From Pyxicephalus adspersus (taxonomy: Eukaryota > Chordata > Amphibia > Anura > Pyxicephalidae): a stretch of DNA of 64,000 nucleotides. This document shows positions 56,236 through 64,000 of the stretch, piece by piece. The notes beneath the pieces were generated by a model. The model was given only the letters and a program-made list of their open reading frames with translations, made no database searches and was not told the origin of the DNA. Position numbers and translations under genes: made by a program. Numbering within the stretch: the first letter of the stretch is position 1; every line of letters begins with the position of its first letter. Where the stretch lies: the NCBI RefSeq assembly GCF_032062135.1, contig NC_092862.1, forward strand, positions 61,874,071 through 61,938,070, read 5' to 3'.

Positions 56236-57600
56236 TTTAAACATATTTTTAAACACAAATTCAAAGTCGAATTCTGTGTTTTTTGGGTCGGGTTTGCCCG
56301 AATTCGAACCACCATTTTGGGGTCGAATATAGGGATTACCCGAATTCGAACACCAACAGTACATACCACATCTAACGAAAACCCCTAATAGTATAAAATC
56401 TTTACATGATTACCTTTATTTCACAAAATTGGTCATCATGCCTAATTTTTTTATTTTCAATAAATACGTATGAACAAAGCTACAAAACCTACCAAACTAA
56501 ATAATTTTCTACTCCAATTTTATTTTTGGATCGTGTGTACATCCCATCAAACATCTTGAATTATACAGTACTGGAGAAGTCAAAGCTATTTTAATGAACA
56601 TATTATTCCATTTTTATTTACTACTAAACGTCGTTGAGTCCACACATCAAGTCACACATCAAAAACTGCTGCTGGAATGATAGCATTTTGTTCAAGTCCT
56701 TTATTGGCTCCAGATGCGGCTAGGTTTTGGAGAGTGCCTTATGTACCATATGCAGTTCACCACTTAAGTATTTGCAGACAATAATGTGGAAAAAGCCATA
56801 AAGACTTTGAAGGAGTTTGTAATGCCAGATGTGTATTTAACCAGTTATTTTCTGATTTTATCATTGTTTATGCTATTATTTTCACTACATTAAAATTGGG
56901 CAAAGTATTTAACTTAAAGAACAAAAATTGTAGGTAGAAAATATTTACTCCGGCCGATATTTAATTGTTCCACCAAACGTAGGTAGTTGTAAAGGTATTT
57001 CTAAGTTAAAATGTGCTGCTTTTTGTACCGCTGTGCTGCATTAAACAGCCTATTCAAGTTATTAGTCGGCCTTAACACAGCATTATGGCACCGCACAGGC
57101 CTACTACACAGTAACCCTGCCCTTTTAGTGTTACCATATACAAAACAAAACACCATTGCAACTAGATTGATTTACTGGAAGAAAATACTCTACTCATTCA
57201 AGAAAATTGAACTATCAATCTGCAAGGGAATAAGGCTTTTATTAGTCTAATTACAATAAATGAGATGTTTTTTTTTTTTTATTTTACCTTTTGAGGTAAA
57301 GTTCAGCTATAACTAATTAGAAATAGGTAAAAGAAGAAATGTACTGAATAACAGAAATACCTAAAAAGACAATCATTTTGCAGATCTAATAAGTGGAGCC
57401 TCAGTCCTCCGTGGAATGCAGTTGTACAAGTATTAAACTGTAGTGGGATTTCTAGCACAATTCTTCGAAAAAAGCCTCCAGTGCTTCTAGGGAGACCTGT
57501 CATCGAGCACATCCTATGTAGGCTCAAAAATATTAATGTCTATGTAAACCTAAAAATACTTTTGCACAGATCGCTATGTTTGTGTATATTGTTTTTACAA
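56236..57600. other. Non-coding DNA with a TTCGAATTCGGG-type repeat fragment
   Basis: At 56265-56360 the words gtcgaattctgtg, cgggtttgcccgaattcgaa and acccgaattcgaac recur, a degenerate repeat related to a common frog satellite-like sequence and directly abutting the foldback cluster. The remainder shows nothing identifiable. Confidence 0.45.
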
Positions 57601-57908
57601 TTAGGTTGTTGGCTCAGTGGCTAGCAATACTGTCTTAACAGCAATAGGATCCCAAGTATGAGGATAAGCACACTCTATGTATGGAGTTTATATGTTCTCC
57701 CCATGATTGCAAGGGATTCTCCTGGCACTTTGCACATCCCAAATACATACTGATAAGTTAATTGGTTCCCTCCGAAATTGGGCTCAGGCTATGTTAAAAA
57801 ATTATAAGAACATTATATTATGAGCTCCTCTGAGGAACAGTTAGTGAAATGACTTTGGACTTTAAAAAGTTCTGCATAATATGTTGGAGCATTATAATAC
57901 AAGATAAA
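57601..57908 (+). mobile_element. SINE with tRNA-like head (V-SINE-like)
   Basis: The head ttggctcagtggctagcaat, followed by ggatcccaag, is a degenerate tRNA A box and B-box region. The body carries tgtatggagtttatatgttc, ctccccatgattgcaaggga, ttctcctggcactttgcaca and taagttaattggttccctcc, the conserved core of the widespread fish/amphibian SINE. The tail reads ctgcataatatgttggagca, then ttataatacaagata. About 305 bp, diverged and full length. No target duplication could be fixed. Confidence 0.85.
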
Positions 57909-57919
57909 AATAGAATTAT

Positions 57920-58141
57920 TGGCTCTTATTTATTAAAGCTCTCCAAGGTTGGAGAGGATACACTTTGATCAGTAAAACTGGGCAATCAAGAAAACCTGGA
58001 ATGGATCTGGTCCAGATTTGAAAACATTTGCAAGCAAATAGAAAATGGCTTTGAAGAAATTCGTTCCAGGTTTGCTGGATCAACCAGCTTCAAGGTTGAA
58101 AGTATATCCCCTCCAGCCTTGAGAGCTTTAATCAGGCCCAT
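57920..58141. repeat. 200 bp TIR family, copy 5
   Basis: Begins tggctcttatttattaaagc and ends cttgagagctttaatcaggc then cca. Arms gggcaatcaagaaaacctgg and aggtttgctggatcaaccag pair. It follows the SINE after about 12 bp. Confidence 0.85.
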
Positions 58142-60487
58142 AGAAAGGAAGTACTTTAATGGACAATCTCTGGACATTTTATCTTTGAACAGGTTTTTTA
58201 TTTGTATCTGGATATTTTTGGCTCAAGTTTTTTTTTTTTTAAGCATCACAATTGTCACTACATCAAGAGTAGGAAATATCCAAATAGGGAGAACTGTATA
58301 AGTGAAGGGAGGTTCCTTCCTAATTTTTGACGTGACTCCAATAGGAATACGTTCTAACTCTTTCCCAATCTATTCAGAATTAGGTTTTAATTGCATTTTG
58401 AGTTTGAAAAAAGGCCCTTACTCATAGATGAGTGATAGCTGTTTTAAGGAAAGTTCCTGTGGGTTTCTGCTATACGCTGTGCTTACCAAAAGACTTGCAC
58501 TGGATCTGACACTTTCCTATGTTTTTTGATACTGTTAGCACACTTCCAAAAATGTTTTCAAAGCCCAAGAACTACAGAGTTTGTGAATATATATATATTT
58601 ATAGATATATTTTTTTTTTCATAGGTATTTATTGATTGATTGTGTTATCATATTGATTGATTTATGTTTGTTACTAGTATAATTTAAACCATACAAAAAG
58701 AACTAAGCATATTATTAAAATAAATTGTCTCAATAAACATAAGCTTCTGAAAGACCACAACTCCTGCTAAAATATTTTTAATGTTTTCAAAAGATTGCGG
58801 AAGGACACAGACTCTTAAAAAGCTGGACTTGAGCTTGAAATATGTTTTCACCAGACATGGAATTGTTGGTATGAAGTGTGTTTATAAACCAGTGCTACGT
58901 TTGTGAGAAGTATTTGTCTCATAGTTTTGGCATGGCAAAATTATTTTTCCAAATATGGTGGGAAAACAATAGGAGGTAATGTATGGAGGAAACATGAAAG
59001 TAAAGAGGTTAACCTGACCCTCAGCAAAATAAAATTTATTACAGTCATCAGCAAACAATTAAGCCCGAAATTCTTATTCGGCAGCTACTGGAAATTTACA
59101 CAATAACTATTATTATTTCAACAAATATTTAGAGCATTGTTAAGGTTCCTATGGGACTGGGGAACTCTAAATGAGAAACATGAGTTGCACCATTTTCTCT
59201 TCCTGCAACAACAGGAAACTGAATAGAAATCTACTTCTGGATTCCTATAGATAAGCTTTTATATCAATTCAGTAATTTTTTTTAGTTTATAGAAGCCGTT
59301 TGTTAATCTTAACCCCTGGAAACAAAACCCAAAGGTGCAGGATTCCTTATGATACATTAATAAATACCTACTGATACAGACAATTAGACCCATACTTCAC
59401 TAATAGATTATCCTAAAGGCTACATAATTCCAACCTAAATTGTTATTTCAATCAACCTTGTCAAGAGGATGTGAATGGGGAATTATTTTTACTGTCCACC
59501 TCCATTATTTTAGCACACCGCTGTTTTATAGGATAAATGTAATACCTGGGTATAGTTTATACCTACATGCATAACATCATCCTTCTCCAAATTTTATACT
59601 TCCCTGTTCTCACTCTCCCTCCTCCTTACTAACTCACTAATTTCTCTTTTACCTCACAAAGGATAGGGTTACATTTTCATCGGAGAATAAGTTTACATTT
59701 CCTTATCCTGAATTCCTGTTATCATCTATGCTTACTATTTGTCATTATCAAATAACTGCAATATTCTTAGCACCATCCATTTTTGTGGTGGACTGGATAC
59801 TTTCCAATATCATTAATGAAACAAAACCACCTACCGTTCTAAAATTAGCCATTTGGTCTGCTGACTATTTTTGGATTTATCTCTTACTTTTTACTGCAAA
59901 TTACACGGTTACTACACATTTATACATTTATCATAAAATCATAAAAGTTTAATAAACATAGTACAGGAAATGACAGTGTACAGCAAAAGAAGTATAACAT
60001 TTTGCTAAATATGAGAACAGCATAAAAGAAACAAGTATGTTTTGTAGTGCAAAAGTTTCTCATAAGCACACACTATTCTCAAAGCCTGCCTGTAGAATAA
60101 TAATACACACTGTGACATATTGTTGCAATAATTTCCTAAGGGATAGTGTCATACTGGGACAAGTGTCAAACTAATGCTTGATTTGGTTTTTTAGGTTTCC
60201 CTTGAGATTTTTACGGATGGTAACTATTTCCTTTAAAACCAGTATCCGTTCATTCAACTATATTCTAATCAGAATCCTAACTGAATTGCAAGTATTGCTA
60301 AAGTACTGCATTAACATTTACCAATATTTTTATTGCTGTTTTACCTTTTTCATTCCTTTGTGCATTTCAGTGCCAGTGAACTCTACATTACTCTATTCCC
60401 AGGCAACGTGTTCTCACTCCAGTGTAATAGTGATCAGGACTGGCTTCCTTATAACAATGCCTGCAAAATATATACTGTCATGGATCC
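58142..60487. other. Non-coding DNA
   Basis: No exon recognised. A short (AT)n and T-run lie at 58590-58620. Confidence 0.45.
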
Positions 60488-60491
60488 TGTA

Positions 60492-60566
<75 letters not shown>
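60488..60566. repeat. (AT)n microsatellite
   Basis: About 79 bp of alternating TA with a single TTTA interruption near the middle. Open frames across it encode only YIYIYI. Confidence 0.95.
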
Positions 60567-60589
60567 AGAAGAAAGAGAGAGGGGTGTGG

Positions 60590-60685
60590 GGGGAAAGTAT
60601 CTAGAATGAATTGTCCTGAATAGGATTAAAACCTAAGACCTAACACTGCTGAGGTAAGTGTGCCAGCCACTGAACCTTCTCTTGT
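60590..60685 (-). mobile_element. SINE head fragment, reverse orientation
   Basis: On the minus strand the sequence reads ggttcagtggctggcacact, tacctcagcagtgttaggtc, ttaggttttaatcc, the tRNA-like head of the same SINE class as at 57601, with recognisable A- and B-box spacing. The body is missing and the fragment ends near the (AT)n tract. Confidence 0.7.
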
Positions 60686-62651
60686 AGTTTCTGTTGCAGG
60701 GGGATATATTATTGTCACCTCATAGGAAAGAGTACCAGAAAAAAAATTACTCACTGCTCATGCAGAGGCATTTCTTCCTCTTACTGACAGAGCACCAGAC
60801 TAGGTTCACATTAATTTTGTGTAAAAAGGCCATTATTTTTGTTATAGTGGTAATACAACACATCCACATAATTGTTTCTCTTTTAGAGTTGCTTTACACT
60901 CCTGTGGTGAAGAATTGTGCAACAAAGCACCTAACAAAAGCAATGCACTCAAGGCAACTCAATTGTGCTGCAGCATGCTACATAGCAATATTATGTGTCA
61001 TGTTCTTATGTTATGAGGTTCTTGCAACTTCTGTTTCAAGTAGTAACTTGCTTTTAAATTATATGGCAGTCTTTTGTTCAATATTTTGGTTTCTTTCAGA
61101 TTCCCACATGTACTTATCTCAGCATTGGTCACTCACCCATGGACAGACAGACTGGTAAGGCCGCAAGGATTTGGGTTTCCAAGTAGACTTTATTAGGTTA
61201 TGGGTTTCCTTTCAGTATACTAATGATGCATTAAAGGGGGTTACATATCCCACTCTACACAACTTTAAAAGTTGTTTTTTGGTTTGCTGATCATATGGTT
61301 AGAGATTGTGTTGCACTTTCAGTGGAGTCAAGAGATTTCCTATACACTGATAAACAGAACTAGAATCTATTCTGGAATTGTTTTATATGGTACACTTACA
61401 CTTTATAATTTACCATTGTTCTATAAACAAAACATTGACACATTACCAATGTTGCAAAAATTCTTCCAACTGACAATAAGATGTCATGTCTGTACTTATA
61501 TAACCGCATTTCCTAAATACAGATAGGTACAAATTACCCCTTTTAATACAGATCTGCCCAAGTCATGTTGATTGGAATAATCTGGCACAATGACAGGCAG
61601 GTAACTATTACATAAAATCTTAGTTTTGCCATGCTTATGAGTTTCTTTTTTTTTAAGGCAGTGCACCCTACAGCATTTAGGACTGAAGACACAGTGCATA
61701 AGTTTGAACCCAGCAGGAAAAAAATTGTGATATTTACAGGTTAAGGGCAATTCAAAGGATTTTTTTTCAGTTTTGTTCCATTTTATTTCTATAGTGATGT
61801 AGTTCATTATACAGACAAATAGCCACAAAGAGGTCGCAAATTGTAATAATTGATGGCTATCGTTATGACATTTATTCCTTCCTGGAGTTTATGAATCACT
61901 ACTGTTGTGCGTAGTGATTGGGAAGAGCCACCTCAATTCTTGTCATCACCCCTAGCAGAAATTGCAGTGATTTTGGCTTGAAATAATGATTTTCTGCTTC
62001 CAAGTATTTGTACTTTCAAAAGATGACAGTTTTGCTTTTTTATTAAACACCTTTGCCTTATTTATTCTCAGCACCATGGAAATCTTGATTTGTTAAATCA
62101 TTCTGTGGAAGTAAAGTCATTAGGAATTTTTGAAAGCTTTCATAAAAAAGATTGATTCCGTGCTTGTAGACAAACTGAGATATTGACATGTAGACTCTCT
62201 ATGACATCTTCATCAGTTTACCATTACAACAGCATAAACTTAGTAACCAGGGGTTTAAGAATCAGGTTTACAAAAACACTTTTTGTTTATGTTACCCTAA
62301 ATAAATGTAAAAGTTCTTGTTAGTGGGAAATAAAAACAAATAAAATATACCTTTTCATGGGGTGCATCAATTTTCTTTACCATACATAGAAAACAACAGA
62401 TGTATCTACATGTCTAAACTGATAACAAGTCAACTTTACAATAGTTAATATTGTAATATTATAATATTTTTAAATATATTTATTTATGTTACATACTAAA
62501 ACAAAGAGAAATACCACCAAAGAAAATAAAACCAAATATCAAGCTACTAATGCTATCTAGCAAACACTACAGCTAAGTTTAAATTGTAGTTTGTACTCAC
62601 AATACTTTGTTTTCTGCAATCTACTGTAAACAGAACCAATTGAGCACACAC
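60686..62651. other. Non-coding DNA
   Basis: No recognisable gene or element. The open frame at 60694-61158 (154 codons) is the longest here but has no recognisable domain, and its codons do not suggest a protein family. Confidence 0.4.
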
Positions 62652-62835
62652 TGGGCCTGATTTATTAGCGCTCCACAAGACTGTAGAAGATAGACTATTA
62701 TAAACCTCGGGGATCTGGCAAACCAGGAATGGATCCGGTTCTGGATTGAAAATGTTGCCAACTACCAGCAAATCAATTTTGAGAAATCTATTTTAGGATT
62801 GCTGTTCTCCAGACTTGGAGCACTTTAATAAATAA
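62652..62835. repeat. 200 bp TIR family, copy 6, degraded
   Basis: Begins tgggcctgatttattagcgc and ends cttggagcactttaataaat. The internal pair (ggggatctggcaaaccagga and its partner) is still visible but the right arm is shortened. Confidence 0.75.
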
Positions 62836-63299
62836 TTGATTCATTATACACACAGACAAATTGATATTTATACACACAGACAAATATGAGTTCAGATTGC
62901 AAAAAACAGACATTACCAGCACAATAGGTAAATGAACACATAACCATCCCAAAGCCATTCCTTGGAGAGAGCAAGGGTTGACATTCAGTGTATGTATTCC
63001 AACATCTGTGTAGAGACCTCATGAGCTTCACGAAATACTGTACCATACTACCTACAGAAGTAAAGAAAACTACACACTGCACACACAGATGTTTAACAGA
63101 CAGTATAATTATTGTAGCTATGTAATTATTGCATTGCATTATCTATCAGATTACTGCACAATTTGGGGATTTGTTTGATAATGTAATACATTTGGACATT
63201 ACAAACCAGCTGTTTTTTAAATACACTTTTTAGATCCTGAGAAAGAAGATACACGAAATTACCATGAAATGTATACAAAGGTAAGTGACCATTAAATAA
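62836..63299. other. Non-coding DNA
   Basis: A tandem word acacacagacaaattgat / acacacagacaaatatgag occurs at 62850-62890. Nothing else identified. Confidence 0.45.
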
Positions 63300-63720
63300 C
63301 AAAGCTTACCTAATTCACTGACAGGCAAAATGGCACGATTTCTCCCCCTAACATCACTGAGGGGGGTACTGTTCCTCCGAATCACATCAACAATAAAGAA
63401 CTAATATTCCCACTCACATTAGTGATAAGTCATTATTTGTTTCAATGACTTGATGATGGAGCAATATCCCTCCTCTCACAGAACAATGATGCTGGAGCAT
63501 AATTTCATTTTACCAACCACTGACCCTGAGAATCTTTTAACTCCCATCGAACAAAAAGCATTGGGGCGTTTTTCAACCCACTTATGCCAGTGACAGTTTT
63601 TAATTACAACTAACAGTGATTTTTTTTACTTTCAATGGCCACTAACACAACACATTTTTTACTCTCACTGGCCACTTACATTGGGGCACTTGTTACTTCC
63701 TTTTGACCTCTGGCTCCCCA
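63300..63720. repeat. Degenerate periodic repeat
   Basis: Phrases such as ctgaggggggtactgttcct, gatgatggagcaatatccct, gatgctggagcataatttca, tggccactaacacaacacat and ctggccacttacattggggc recur loosely at about 50-60 bp intervals, suggesting an old minisatellite. Unit boundaries are not sharp. Confidence 0.4.
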
Positions 63721-64000
63721 ATAGTTCGAAGGAAAATAAATTTTCCTTTTAAACATTTTTTTTAGTCTTAATTTTTTTTTTGTTATCATTATTTCCTGTT
63801 TTGGATGTGTTGGGAATAGTTAGAACTAATATACAGGACTCAATGTAGAAATATTATTTATTCTATATTATAAATAGAAATAATAGAAATAAACCTATTC
63901 TTAGTAGTTTAGAGAAAAGACCCCTATTATTATACTGCTGTCTCTCTCACACACTTTCTTTTCTTTCTGTTATCTCTCCAATAGAGTCTTGGATGGCAGT
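63721..64000. other. Non-coding DNA at the window edge
   Basis: T-rich and AT-rich sequence, with a cagtagtataataat-type low-complexity stretch on the minus strand. Nothing identifiable. Confidence 0.45.

Noticed and set aside
57601..57680. tRNA gene
   Set aside because: The tRNA-like A and B boxes belong to a SINE head, and no cloverleaf with an intact anticodon arm can be drawn.
60333..60623. Open frame of 96 codons with a long YIYIYI run
   Set aside because: Read-through of an (AT)n microsatellite; the same applies to 1879-2079.
60694..61158. 154-codon open frame as a gene
   Set aside because: It has no recognisable domain or similarity, and it starts within sequence bordering a SINE fragment.

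Overview
This is vertebrate genomic DNA, AT-rich and dense in transposon remnants. I found no intact host gene, no rRNA or tRNA gene, no CRISPR array and no prokaryotic operon. The repeats (a roughly 200 bp TIR family reading 'gggcctgatttattaaagctctcc', a V-SINE-like tRNA SINE, piggyBac elements with long GC-rich tails, Tc1 and hAT remnants, Ty3/gypsy chromoviruses) fit an anuran amphibian, most likely a ranoid frog. That assignment rests on remembered repeat families and was not searched.

Layout. 1-9.6 kb: non-coding DNA with a pogo-like MITE in an AT microsatellite and a hAT-like fragment. 9.6-12.9 kb: a nearly full-length, decayed piggyBac element on the minus strand, with a two-exon transposase, an intron filled with tandem repeats and a duplicated GC-rich tail. 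14.2-15.4 kb: a TIR MITE and a broken Tc1 transposase. 18.2-19.5 kb: a gypsy solo LTR with a perfect 5 bp target duplication, set inside an older GC-rich repeat. 24.1 kb: a hAT MITE. 27.4-29.2 kb: a chromovirus with most of its interior deleted, leaving integrase end plus chromodomain between two LTRs. 35.1-35.8 kb: a 43 bp minisatellite.

The outstanding region is 38.56-42.94 kb. It is a minus-strand LTR retroelement with a complete 5' LTR (TATA box), a primer-binding site and a gag fragment. After gag, where protease, RT and integrase should lie, it carries intron-less, same-strand fragments of five unrelated host genes: topoisomerase I (TOP1), NASP, CTCF, a perilipin (PLIN2-like) and LETM1. 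It ends in a shortened LTR with a poly(A) signal. This looks like serial capture of cellular mRNAs by reverse transcriptase template switching, as in the maize Bs1 element or transducing retroviruses but with five genes. All reading frames are now broken.

Further right: a non-autonomous piggyBac element with intact TTAA target sites (44.2-45.5 kb); a MITE with 54 bp terminal repeats (46.9 kb); a cluster of hairpins holding tandem 95 bp TTAA-bounded palindromes (55.3-56.2 kb); SINEs at 57.6 and 60.6 kb; five more copies of the TIR family; and long microsatellites. The stretches between are AT-rich non-coding DNA, and some could be intron or distal regulatory sequence of a gene outside the window.
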